Assembly: GCA_965198565.1 (NCBI GenBank)
Contig: OZ240665.1
Span: forward strand, 2,542,001 to 2,606,000
DNA from: LMUY01 sp965198565
GTDB lineage: Bacteria; Pseudomonadota; Alphaproteobacteria; Acetobacterales; Acetobacteraceae
Length of the DNA stretch: 64,000 bases
Direction: 5' to 3'
The notes beneath the pieces are model-generated. The model had not been told where the DNA came from. It saw nothing but the letters and a program-made list of their open reading frames with translations, and did not search any database. This document shows, piece by piece, positions 48,037-55,570 of the stretch. A program made the translations under genes and the position numbers. The number at the start of each line of letters is the position of its first letter. Position 1 is the stretch's first letter.

Positions 48037-48909
48037 TCAGGCCGCCCGCTCGCCCAGCAGCCCGCGCGGCCGCAGCAGCAGCACCAGCAGGATGGCGCCA
48101 AACCCCACCGCCGAGCGGTACGAGTCGGGGAACACGGCGGTGGACAGTTCTTCGCCCACGCCCACCACGAAGGCGCCCGCCACCGCGCCCACGATGCTGC
48201 CCAAGCCGCCCACCACCGCGGCGGCGAACACCGACAGCATCACGCCCGAGCCGGTGAGCGGGTCGATCGAGGTGTCGAGCCCGATCAGCATGCCGCCGAA
48301 CCCGGCCAGCCCCATGCCGAGGAAGCTCGCCAGGCGCGCCACCAGGCGGGTGTCGATACCTTTCAGGGCGGCGAGCGCCGGGTTGTCGGCCACCGCGCGC
48401 ATGGTCTTGCCGGTGCGGGTGAAGCCGAGGAACAGGAACAACGCCAGCATGGCGACCACGGCGCAGGCGGCGTTGAAGGCTTGCTGCGGCCCGAGGCTGA
48501 CGCCCATGGCGCGCCAATCGCGAAACACGGGCAGATCATAGCCGCGCAGGTCGTTGCCAAAGCCGAAGCGGACGGCGTTCTCGATGATGATGTTGAGCGC
48601 GATTGAGGCGATGGCCGCCGCCAGCGCGCCGGTGGGGCGGAGCTGGCGCAGCACGGCCTCATCGGCGGCCACCCCGGCTAATCCCGCGGCGAGGAAGGCC
48701 ACGAGCAGGGAGGGTGCCACCGGCCAGTGCAGCGCGGTGTTGGCGAGGTAGCCGGCAAAGGCGCCGATGGTGGCCATCCCGGCAACCGCGAAGTTGGGGA
48801 AGCGCAGCACGGCATAGATGGCGGAGAGCCCGATCGCCGGGGTGGCGAGGACGGCGCCGGACATGAGGCCGTTGAGCAGAAGTTGGAGCAGGAGGGTCAA
48901 GGTTGCCAC
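48037..48909 (-). CDS. livH: Branched-chain amino acid-type ABC transporter permease LivH
   Basis: 290 residues from GTG 48909 (VATLTLLLQLLLNGLMSGAV). The open frame continues upstream through a palindromic repeat (LTPTLSQRERAS), which I do not count as native. Family features: AIGLSAIYAVLRFPNFAVAGMATIGAF, RAVADNPALAALKGID and VVGGLGSIVGAVAGAFVVGV. Partner of LivM. Confidence 0.92.
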   Translation of the reverse strand: MATLTLLLQLLLNGLMSGAVLATPAIGLSAIYAVLRFPNFAVAGMATIGAFAGYLANTALHWPVAPSLLVAFLAAGLAGVAADEAVLRQLRPTGALAAAIASIALNIIIENAVRFGFGNDLRGYDLPVFRDWRAMGVSLGPQQAFNAACAVVAMLALFLFLGFTRTGKTMRAVADNPALAALKGIDTRLVARLASFLGMGLAGFGGMLIGLDTSIDPLTGSGVMLSVFAAAVVGGLGSIVGAVAGAFVVGVGEELSTAVFPDSYRSAVGFGAILLVLLLRPRGLLGERAA

Positions 48910-48926
48910 CGCCCTGCGATTGGAAG

Positions 48927-48961
48927 CCCTCTCCCTCTGGGAGAGGGTAGGGGTGAGGGGG
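48927..48961 (+). repeat. Palindromic repeat copy upstream of livH, left
   Basis: CCCTCTCCC - TCTG - GGAGAGGG with GGGGTGAGGGG. Pairs in inverted orientation with the next copy. Confidence 0.85.
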
Positions 48962-48987
48962 GGCGCGCACGAGTTGGCGGCAACGGG

Positions 48988-49022
48988 GCCCTCACCCAAC
49001 CCTCTCCCAGAGGGAGAGGGCT
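48988..49022 (-). repeat. Palindromic repeat copy upstream of livH, right
   Basis: GCCCTCACCC tail then CCCTCTCCC - AGA - GGGAGAGGG. Lies between the binding-protein and permease genes. Confidence 0.85.
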
Positions 49023-49054
49023 TTTAATGCTGAGGAGGGACGGACGAGTGGCAC

Positions 49055-50230
49055 CTACGACACCGACAACAGCCGGAACCCCCCCTTCTCGGCCACCTCG
49101 AAGCGGAACTTGCAGGTCGCGATGTCGCCGGACGGGAGGAAGTCGCACGGCCCAGACGCGCCGTCGTAGTTCACCGCCTTGCCCGCCGCGAGCAGCTTCA
49201 AGCCATCCACCGCGCTCGTCACGCGCTCGCCGCCGCCCTGGCTCACCTCGCGGACAGCGTCGTGAATGGCGGCGCCGGACGCAACACCCGCCTTGGCGAT
49301 CGACAACGCCACCAGCGAAACATGGTCATACGCCTGGCACGAATACGGGTCGGGCTCGGCGCCCAGAACCTGCTTCACGCGGGCATAGGCCGGGCTGTCC
49401 GGGTCGGGCGAGGGGGCGTAGCTCGTCAGCCCCTCCGTTACGTCGGGCGGCAGGGCGGCCAGCAGCTTGGCGTTCGCGGCGTAGGCCGGGGTGAGCTTCT
49501 TGCCCTCGTAGCCCTGACGATACAGCTCGCGCAGCAGCACGATCAGGTCCGGCGTGTAGCTGTTGAGGAACAGCGCGTCAGGCGTGGCGCGCAAGGCCGT
49601 CTCCACCTCGGAGCGGAACGAGGACTTGGAGGCGTCATACACCACGTCCCCCACCGTCTGCCCGCCACCCTTCGCCAGTTCGGCGCCCAGTGACGCGTAC
49701 ATGTCGGCGGCGAAGGGCGTCTGGGCCGAGAGCGCGAACACGCGCTTGGCGCCCTGCTGCAGCAGGAACTGGCCCGCCCGCACCGACTGCAGCGCCGTAT
49801 TGGGCTGGGTGCGGATGATGTAGCCCTCGGCGGGCAGCTTGGTGATGGAGTCCGCGCCGGAGACGGTGAACAGCATCGTCTTGCTCTGCCAGCACAGCGG
49901 CGCCACGGCGGTGGTGACGGCGCTGGCCCAGGTGCCGACCACCGCCACCACCCGGTCCACGTCGATCAGCTTGCGGGCGGCGCGCACCCCGGCGTCGGGG
50001 TTGGTCTCGTCGTCCTCGCTGATCAGCGCCAACGGGCGGCCGAGCACGCCGCCAGCCGCGTTGACGTCGGCCACCACCGCTGCCATCGCCTTGAGCATCG
50101 GCGGGCCATAGGAGCCGCCGGCGCCGGTCTGCGGCGTGATCGAGCCGACCGGGATCGGGCCGGGTTGAGCCCTCGCCAGCAGCGGCGCCGCCATCACCCC
50201 CGCCAACACTGCACGCCGGGTCGCTGCCAT
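49055..50230 (-). CDS. ABC transporter substrate-binding protein, LivK-like
   Basis: 391 residues. Periplasmic binding protein of the branched-chain amino acid/amide family (peripla_BP_6). The signal MAATRRAVLAGVMAAPLLARA contains TRRAVL, a possible twin-arginine motif. Core landmarks: TGAGGSYGPPMLKAMAAVVADVN, LISEDDETNPDAGVRAARKLI and AVVGTWASAVTTAVAPL. ATG at 50230 has AGGAG upstream. Solute unknown: amides, urea, aromatic acids and branched-chain amino acids are all in range. Confidence 0.9.
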   Translation of the reverse strand: MAATRRAVLAGVMAAPLLARAQPGPIPVGSITPQTGAGGSYGPPMLKAMAAVVADVNAAGGVLGRPLALISEDDETNPDAGVRAARKLIDVDRVVAVVGTWASAVTTAVAPLCWQSKTMLFTVSGADSITKLPAEGYIIRTQPNTALQSVRAGQFLLQQGAKRVFALSAQTPFAADMYASLGAELAKGGGQTVGDVVYDASKSSFRSEVETALRATPDALFLNSYTPDLIVLLRELYRQGYEGKKLTPAYAANAKLLAALPPDVTEGLTSYAPSPDPDSPAYARVKQVLGAEPDPYSCQAYDHVSLVALSIAKAGVASGAAIHDAVREVSQGGGERVTSAVDGLKLLAAGKAVNYDGASGPCDFLPSGDIATCKFRFEVAEKGGFRLLSVS

Positions 50231-50267
50231 GCCTTGCTCCTGCTTTAATCACGCCTGATTAATGCAC

Positions 50268-50978
50268 TCAGCCGCCGAGGAATAGCCGTCGCACCTCCGG
50301 GTCCGCAGCCATTGCGGCCGCCGGGCCGGTGCGGGCGGTGCGGCCGTCCACCAGCACCACGGCGGTGTCGGCGATGGCCAACGCCTCGTGCGCGTTCTGC
50401 TCCACCATGGCGATGGCGGTGCCCTCGGCGTGGATGGCGGCGATGTCGGCGAACAGCGCCTCGGCGGCCTTGGGGGAGAGGCCGGCGCTGGGCTCGTCCA
50501 GCAGCAGCAGGCGAGGCTGCACCATCAGCGCCATCGCCATCGCCAGCACTTGGCGCTGGCCGCCGGAGAGGGTGCGGGCGGCCTGGCGGCGCTTGGCGGC
50601 GAGCATCGGGAAGCGGTCGAGCAGTGCCTCCACCTGGGCATGGGCGGCGCGGCCGCGCAGGTAGCCGCCCATCTCCAGGTTCTCGCGCACCGTCATGCTG
50701 GCGAAGATGTTGGCCTCCTGCGGCACGAGGGCGATGCCGCGCCGGGCCCGTTCGCGCGCGGGGACGCCGTCCAGCGTCTCGCCGTCGAGCCTGAGGGTGC
50801 CGAACTTCAGCGGCAGCAGCCCGGCGATGGCCTTCAGCAGGGTGGACTTGCCAGCCCCGTTCGGCCCCACGATGGCGACCAACTGGCCCGGCGCCACCTC
50901 GATGCGCGCGCCCTTGAGGATCTCGTCGGCGGCGCCATAGCCGCAGGTCAGGCCCTCCCCATCGAGCAGGCTCACCAT
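50268..50978 (-). CDS. livF: ABC transporter ATP-binding protein LivF
   Basis: 236 residues. Walker A GPNGAGKSTLLKAIAG, signature LSGGQRQVLAMAMALM, Walker B LLLLDEPSAGLSP. The ATG at 50978 overlaps the LivG stop (ATGGTGA). The LivF identity rests on size and position after LivG. Confidence 0.93.
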   Translation of the reverse strand: MVSLLDGEGLTCGYGAADEILKGARIEVAPGQLVAIVGPNGAGKSTLLKAIAGLLPLKFGTLRLDGETLDGVPARERARRGIALVPQEANIFASMTVRENLEMGGYLRGRAAHAQVEALLDRFPMLAAKRRQAARTLSGGQRQVLAMAMALMVQPRLLLLDEPSAGLSPKAAEALFADIAAIHAEGTAIAMVEQNAHEALAIADTAVVLVDGRTARTGPAAAMAADPEVRRLFLGG

Positions 50979-51733
50979 CGGCGGCGGCCCATGTAGGCTT
51001 CCTGCACCGCGGGGTCGTCCTGCACGGCGGCGAAGCGGCCCTCGGTGAGGCGGCGGCCCTCGGCCATGACGATCACCGGGTCGCACAGCCGGGCGATCAG
51101 GTCCATGTGGTGCTCGATCACCAGGAAGGTGACGCCCTCGTCGCGCAGGCTGCGCAGGCGGGCGGCGATCTCCTCGGCCAGGCTCGGGTTCACGCCGGCG
51201 ATCGGCTCGTCCAGCAGGATGAGGCGCGGACGGGCCATCAGGGCGCGGCCGATCTCGAGCAGCTTCTTCTGCCCGCCGGACAGCGCGGCGGCCGGGTTGT
51301 TGGCCACCGCCAGCAGGTTGAGCCGGCGGCACACCTCCCAGGCCTGATCGAGCGCGTGGGCTTGGGCGGCGCGGCCGCGGCCGAGAAGGGCGGGCCAGAG
51401 CCGCTCGCCGGGCAGGTGCTGGGCATAGAGCAGCAGGTTCTCCAGCACCGAGAGGCGGGGAATGCCGCGGGCGATCTGGAACGTGCGGGTGAGCCCGGCG
51501 CGCGTGATGCGGTCGGGGCGCCAACCGGTGATGTCCTGCCCGTCGAACAGGATGCGGCCGGCATTGGGGCGCAGGACGCCGGAGATGCACTGGAAGGCGG
51601 TGGTCTTGCCGGCGCCGTTGGGGCCGATCAGGGCGGTGATGGTGCCGGGCTGGACGTCGAAGTCGACGCCGTTCAGCGCGTGCACGCCGTAGAAGCTGCG
51701 CGTGAGCCCGCGGATGGAGAGCAGGCCGCTCAC
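50972..51733 (-). CDS. livG: ABC transporter ATP-binding protein LivG
   Basis: 253 residues. Walker A GPNGAGKTTAFQCISG, the LivG-type FQIARGIPRLSVLENLL, signature ALSGGQKKLLEIGRAL and Walker B LILLDEPIAGVNP. GTG at 51733, four bases after the previous stop. Confidence 0.93.
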   Translation of the reverse strand: MSGLLSIRGLTRSFYGVHALNGVDFDVQPGTITALIGPNGAGKTTAFQCISGVLRPNAGRILFDGQDITGWRPDRITRAGLTRTFQIARGIPRLSVLENLLLYAQHLPGERLWPALLGRGRAAQAHALDQAWEVCRRLNLLAVANNPAAALSGGQKKLLEIGRALMARPRLILLDEPIAGVNPSLAEEIAARLRSLRDEGVTFLVIEHHMDLIARLCDPVIVMAEGRRLTEGRFAAVQDDPAVQEAYMGRRRW

Positions 51734-51737
51734 TTGC

Positions 51738-52406
51738 TCACTGAACCGCCAACTTGCCCTCGCGCATTTGGGTCAGGATTTCGTGCCAGCGTTCCAGCGC
51801 CGCGCGATTGTCGGTGGTGAAACGCCAGGTGGGCTTGCCGACGTCAGCGACCTGGATGGTGAGGCCGCTGGCGAGCTTGGCCAAGGCGATCCCACGCGCC
51901 ACAGCCGTCGAGCGTGCGAAATCGGGCAGCGCGGGACCGGCATGGGCGCCGTTGACGGTCACATTCACATGGATCTCCGGGTCCTTGTAGGCCTCGATGC
52001 GCCATTGCCAGCTTCGCACCAGCGCAAAGGGGATTTGGGCGCAGACGCCATCCTCGATGATGTAGAGCCAGCTTCCGTCATAGGCGGCGCCCGTCACGAC
52101 CGGGCCGCGGCGGGTCAGCGACGGCACGGCGTCTAGATCAAGCTGCTGCGGGCGGCCGCCGAGACGGCGCAACAGCGCGTCGCGGCCATCCTGCATCACG
52201 TCGGCGTAGTAGAGTTTGCCCAGCCTGATCTTGGCGACGACGTAGAAAAGCGCGGTGAGCAGCGCTGTGGCGGCGATCGTGTTGAGCGACAGGGGCGGGA
52301 ACTGGTGCCGGATGAACAAGCCGGCGACGACCGCGAACATCAGCGTGTAGAGCAGAAGCTTCGGCCGGGGTAGCGGCTTGCGCCCGGAGTATAGGTCGTG
52401 AGTCAC
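51738..52406 (-). CDS. Hypothetical membrane protein, first gene of the transporter operon
   Basis: 222 residues from GTG 52406. Two membrane segments near the start (LLLYTLMFAVVAGLFI and LNTIAATALLTALFYVVA), then a soluble part (about 60-222) with LYIIEDGVCAQIPFALVRSWQW and IHVNVTVNG. The soluble part recalls PH-like bacterial domains, but this is not certain. It ends four bases before livG, so it is probably co-transcribed. Function unknown. Confidence 0.65.
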   Translation of the reverse strand: MTHDLYSGRKPLPRPKLLLYTLMFAVVAGLFIRHQFPPLSLNTIAATALLTALFYVVAKIRLGKLYYADVMQDGRDALLRRLGGRPQQLDLDAVPSLTRRGPVVTGAAYDGSWLYIIEDGVCAQIPFALVRSWQWRIEAYKDPEIHVNVTVNGAHAGPALPDFARSTAVARGIALAKLASGLTIQVADVGKPTWRFTTDNRAALERWHEILTQMREGKLAVQ

Positions 52407-52446
52407 GATGGCAGACACTGGTCTGTTGCATTGCACGCCTGCGGGC

Positions 52447-52611
52447 CTACTCGGAGCTGCCGTCCTTGAGGTGCGCGGGAAGCGCGGTGAGCGGGCCGGC
52501 TTGTTTCGGCACGGCAGGGCCTGGATTGTCGCCCAGATCGATGCCGCCACAGGCGGCGGTGGCGAGCAGGGCGCAGGCGGCGAGCAAGGCGAGGGTCCGG
52601 CGCATGGTCAT
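52447..52611 (-). CDS. Small lipoprotein
   Basis: 54 residues beginning MTMRRTLALLAACALLATAACGG. The lipobox LATAAC puts the lipidated Cys near residue 21, leaving a mature peptide of about 34 residues (GPAVPKQAGPLTALPAHLKDG). The frame continues upstream only through a palindromic repeat. Similar tiny lipoproteins are common in alphaproteobacteria and of unknown function. Confidence 0.65.
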   Translation of the reverse strand: MTMRRTLALLAACALLATAACGGIDLGDNPGPAVPKQAGPLTALPAHLKDGSSE

Positions 52612-52670
52612 GCGCGGGAGAGTCGTGGATGGGGCAGGCGGCGTCAACTGGGGTCGGCGGGTGGCATCAA

Positions 52671-52703
52671 GCCCTCTCCCTCTGGGAGAGGGTTGGGTGA
52701 GGG
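52671..52703 (+). repeat. Palindromic repeat copy, left half of an inverted pair
   Basis: CCCTCTCCC - TCTG - GGAGAGGG with GGGTGAGGGG tail. Confidence 0.85.
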
Positions 52704-52745
52704 GCCACGATGCCGAGATCGGCCGCAGCGGTTCGGGCGGCGGCA

Positions 52746-52780
52746 ACCCTCACCCTGACCCTCTCCCAGAGGGAGAGGGA
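52746..52780 (-). repeat. Palindromic repeat copy, right half of an inverted pair
   Basis: CCCTCACCC tail then CCCTCTCCC - AGA - GGGAGAGGG, 17 bases before the end of the debranching-enzyme gene. Confidence 0.85.
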
Positions 52781-52796
52781 ACTTGGGGAGAGAGCG

Positions 52797-54968
52797 CTAG
52801 CTCGTCAGCGAGGCATGGATCGTCCCCGTGCGGTCGAGCACGTTCATCGCCACCTCGTCGCCCATGCGGTGGAAGCGGACGCTGATGCGGGCGTCGTTCA
52901 GCTCGAGGTTCATCACCGTCACTTCCGTCAGGCTCGGCGGCAGGACGGGGCGGTCGAAGCGGACCAGGCGCTGCGCCGGGTCGAACGTGAGGCCGAGACA
53001 GGCCTGCAGCATCGCCGGCAGCGCCGTGGCGGCCCAGGCCTGCGGGGAACACGCCACCGGGTAGTTGGTCGGCGCCTCGGCCCGGCGGCGCGGGAAGCCG
53101 CAGAACAGCTCAGGCAGCCGGCGCAGATCGATCGTCTTGCAGGCGTCGAACATGCCGCCGAACAGCCGAGCCGCCTCGGCCTTGCAGCCGTAGCGGGACA
53201 TGCCGAGCGCGATCAACGAGTTGTCGTGCGGCCAGACCGAGCCGTTGTGGTAGCTAATCGGGTTGTAGCGCGCCTCGCCGAGCCCCAGGGTGCGGATGCC
53301 CCAGCCGGTATACATGCGGCTGGACATGAGCTGGGTCGCGACCTGCTGGCCGCGCTCCGGGCTGAGTATGCCGGCCCACAACAAGTGCCCGGCGTTGGAG
53401 GCGCGCACCTTGCATTGGCGCTTTGCCCCATCCAGCGCCAGCGCGTAGGTACCGAGCTCTTCGCACCAGAACGCAGCCTCGAACGCGGTTTGCAGGCGGT
53501 CGGCGGTGGCGTCGAGCGTGGCCGCTTGGTCGGCATGGCCCAGGGCGCGGGCGATGGCGGCGCCGGCGCGGCGGGCGGCGTAGGCATAGCCCTGCACCTC
53601 GACCAGCGCGATCGGCCCGGTGGCGAGCGACCCGTCGGCGTTGGAGATCGAGTCGTAGCTGTCCTTCCAGCCCTGGTTGGCCAGGCCTTCGCCGGTCTGG
53701 CGGCTGTATTCGACGAAGCCGTCGCCATCCGGGTCGCCATAGTGCTCGATCCAGCGCAGCGCCGCCTGGATGTTGGGCCAGAGGCGGGTGGTGGTGGCCA
53801 GGTCGCCGGTGCGCTCGAGATAGGCGCCGGCCAGCATGACGAACAGCGGCGTGCTGTCCACGCTGCCGTAGTAGCGGCGGAACGGCACCTCCCCCAGCAT
53901 GGCCATCTCGCCGTGGCGCACCTCGTGCAGGATCTTGCCGGGCTCGGCGTCGGCGGCCTTGTCCACTTCGGTGGCCTGGTTCACGGCCAGGTAGTTCAGC
54001 ACGCCGGCGGCGATGCGCGGGTCGAGCCAGAGGGTCTGGATGGCGGTAATCAGCGCGTCGCGGCCGAAGGCGGCGCTGAACCACGGCACGCCGGCATAGG
54101 GGTAGGGGCCGGTGTCCTTGTCGGTGACCAGCATGTAGAGGTCACAGATGGAGCGCCGGATCGCCTCGTTGAACACCTCGTTGGAGGTGGCGACCGCGGC
54201 TGCCTGGCTGCTCTCGGTGCGCAGGCGGCGGCGGGCGTCATACAGCGAGCGCAGGAAGGCGCGGCGGGGCGAGTGGCCGCCGCCTTCCGCCGGGTCGCAG
54301 GCGATTTCGAGGAAGATCAGCCGGCGCCCGCCTGCCGGCACGTCGAGTTCGAACACGGCGCGGCCGCCATCGACCCGGGTGGGCTTGGGGTCGAAGCGCA
54401 GGCGTGTGCTGCGGCGCTGCTGGTCCAGCCCGATATAGCTGAGCGTGACACCTTCGGGCGCGATCTCGGGCGGGCGTTGCTCGCCGTGGCGGGCGCGGTG
54501 CATGCCGCGGGACTCGAACAGGTCGGTGAAGTCGGCTTCGAACAGCAGTTCGAGGTGGATATGCTTGGGCGCCGCATCGTAGCTGCGCACGGAGAGCCGC
54601 TCGTAGCAGGCGCCCTCCCACAGGAAGCGCGAGCGGCGGACGTGCAGCAGGTCATGCTCCAGGATCAGCTTGCCGGCGTCGTAGAGGTCGGGGTTGGCGA
54701 GGTCGCAGGTGAGTTCGGCATTGTCGTCGCGCAGGGTGGAGCTGAGCAGCATCATGCGCTCGCCGTTGATCAGCAGGCCCAATTTGCACAGGTGGCGGGT
54801 GTCGCGGAAATACACGCCGTCGCTGCTGCCAGGGCCGCCGAGGATGTTGCCGCTGGCGTCGAACACGCCGAACGTGTCGCCGCTTTTCAGGGTGCGGGTC
54901 TGGCGCTCCTGCAGCGAGACGGTGGCGGGGATGTAGAAGGCGTCGGGCTGTGCGGCTTGCAGGTCCAT
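52797..54968 (-). CDS. Amylo-alpha-1,6-glucosidase-type glycoside hydrolase
   Basis: 723 residues. N-terminal glycogen-debranching domain (GVFDASGNILGG, GVYFRDTRHLCKLGLLINGER) followed by an (alpha/alpha)6 catalytic part with VPWFSAAFGRDALITAIQTLW, YYGSVDSTPLFVMLAGAYLERTG (acidic residues), QGWKDSYDSI, and NGSVWPHDNSLIA. The C-terminal NYPVACSPQAWAATALPAML is typical. It probably trims alpha-1,6 branches in glycogen or a related alpha-glucan. ATG at 54968 has AAAAGGA upstream. Divergent from a mannose-6-phosphate isomerase-like cupin. Confidence 0.88.
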   Translation of the reverse strand: MDLQAAQPDAFYIPATVSLQERQTRTLKSGDTFGVFDASGNILGGPGSSDGVYFRDTRHLCKLGLLINGERMMLLSSTLRDDNAELTCDLANPDLYDAGKLILEHDLLHVRRSRFLWEGACYERLSVRSYDAAPKHIHLELLFEADFTDLFESRGMHRARHGEQRPPEIAPEGVTLSYIGLDQQRRSTRLRFDPKPTRVDGGRAVFELDVPAGGRRLIFLEIACDPAEGGGHSPRRAFLRSLYDARRRLRTESSQAAAVATSNEVFNEAIRRSICDLYMLVTDKDTGPYPYAGVPWFSAAFGRDALITAIQTLWLDPRIAAGVLNYLAVNQATEVDKAADAEPGKILHEVRHGEMAMLGEVPFRRYYGSVDSTPLFVMLAGAYLERTGDLATTTRLWPNIQAALRWIEHYGDPDGDGFVEYSRQTGEGLANQGWKDSYDSISNADGSLATGPIALVEVQGYAYAARRAGAAIARALGHADQAATLDATADRLQTAFEAAFWCEELGTYALALDGAKRQCKVRASNAGHLLWAGILSPERGQQVATQLMSSRMYTGWGIRTLGLGEARYNPISYHNGSVWPHDNSLIALGMSRYGCKAEAARLFGGMFDACKTIDLRRLPELFCGFPRRRAEAPTNYPVACSPQAWAATALPAMLQACLGLTFDPAQRLVRFDRPVLPPSLTEVTVMNLELNDARISVRFHRMGDEVAMNVLDRTGTIHASLTS

Positions 54969-55081
54969 GCCGGGTCCTTTTGGGGGGGCGAAGGCGGGTT
55001 GCGATGGTGTGCGGCTGAGTGCGTTAAGGTTTGCACAACCCTTCTTCGCAATGATAGTGCCCGAACGACAGGAGCACAGCG

Positions 55082-55450
55082 ATGGCAGAATACGGCACGT
55101 ATGCAACGGGGCAGAGCGACAGCCGGCCTTGGGGTGATTGGACGGTGCTGGATTGCGGGCCGGGCTTCGTGGTCAAGCGCATCCGGGTGGCGCCGGGCGG
55201 GCGGCTTTCGCTGCAGCGCCACCAGGGCCGTGCCGAGCAATGGACGGTGGTGGCCGGCACCGCGCGGGTGACGGTGGATGGCGCCCAGTTCGACGTGCCG
55301 ACCGGCCATTCGGTGAGCGTGCCGCGGGGTGCGGTGCACCGGTCGGAGAACCTTGGCGCGGAGGACGTGGTGTTCATCGAGGTGCAGCACGGCCCCTTGC
55401 TGTCGGAAGACGATATCGAGCGGCTGGAGGATGTCTACGGGCGGACGTAA
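55082..55450 (+). CDS. Mannose-6-phosphate isomerase-like cupin
   Basis: 122 residues, single cupin domain like the C-terminal half of the type II GMP/PMI enzymes (AlgA/ManC). Landmarks: SRPWGDWTVLDCGPGF, VAPGGRLSLQRHQGRAEQWTVVAG, GHSVSVPRGAVHRSEN. Metal ligands are likely Gln/His in LQRHQGRAEQW and His in HRSEN. Without the nucleotidyltransferase half it may isomerise mannose-6-phosphate or another sugar phosphate. ATG at 55082 has AGGAG upstream. Confidence 0.88.
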   Translation: MAEYGTYATGQSDSRPWGDWTVLDCGPGFVVKRIRVAPGGRLSLQRHQGRAEQWTVVAGTARVTVDGAQFDVPTGHSVSVPRGAVHRSENLGAEDVVFIEVQHGPLLSEDDIERLEDVYGRT

Positions 55451-55462
55451 GGCGCTCCCGGC

Positions 55463-55550
55463 CCCTCTCCTTCTCCCTCCGGGTGAGGGGCCCAGGCACG
55501 CTCGTGCATCCAGCCGCCCCTCACCCAACCCTCTCCCAGAGGGAGAGGGC
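55463..55550. repeat. Inverted pair of palindromic repeats, one degenerate
   Basis: The left copy (55463-55494) is degenerate (CCCTCTCC, CTCCCTCC, GGGTGAGGGG). The right copy (55516-55550) is canonical and inverted (CCCTCACCC, CCCTCTCCC, GGGAGAGGG). They lie between convergent cupin and chemotaxis-hybrid genes. Confidence 0.75.
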
Positions 55551-55570
55551 TCGCTAGGACCCGCAGAAGG

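Noticed and set aside
52710..55271. 853-codon plus-strand frame opposite the debranching enzyme
   Set aside because: Antisense shadow; the opposite strand carries a coherent glycoside hydrolase.
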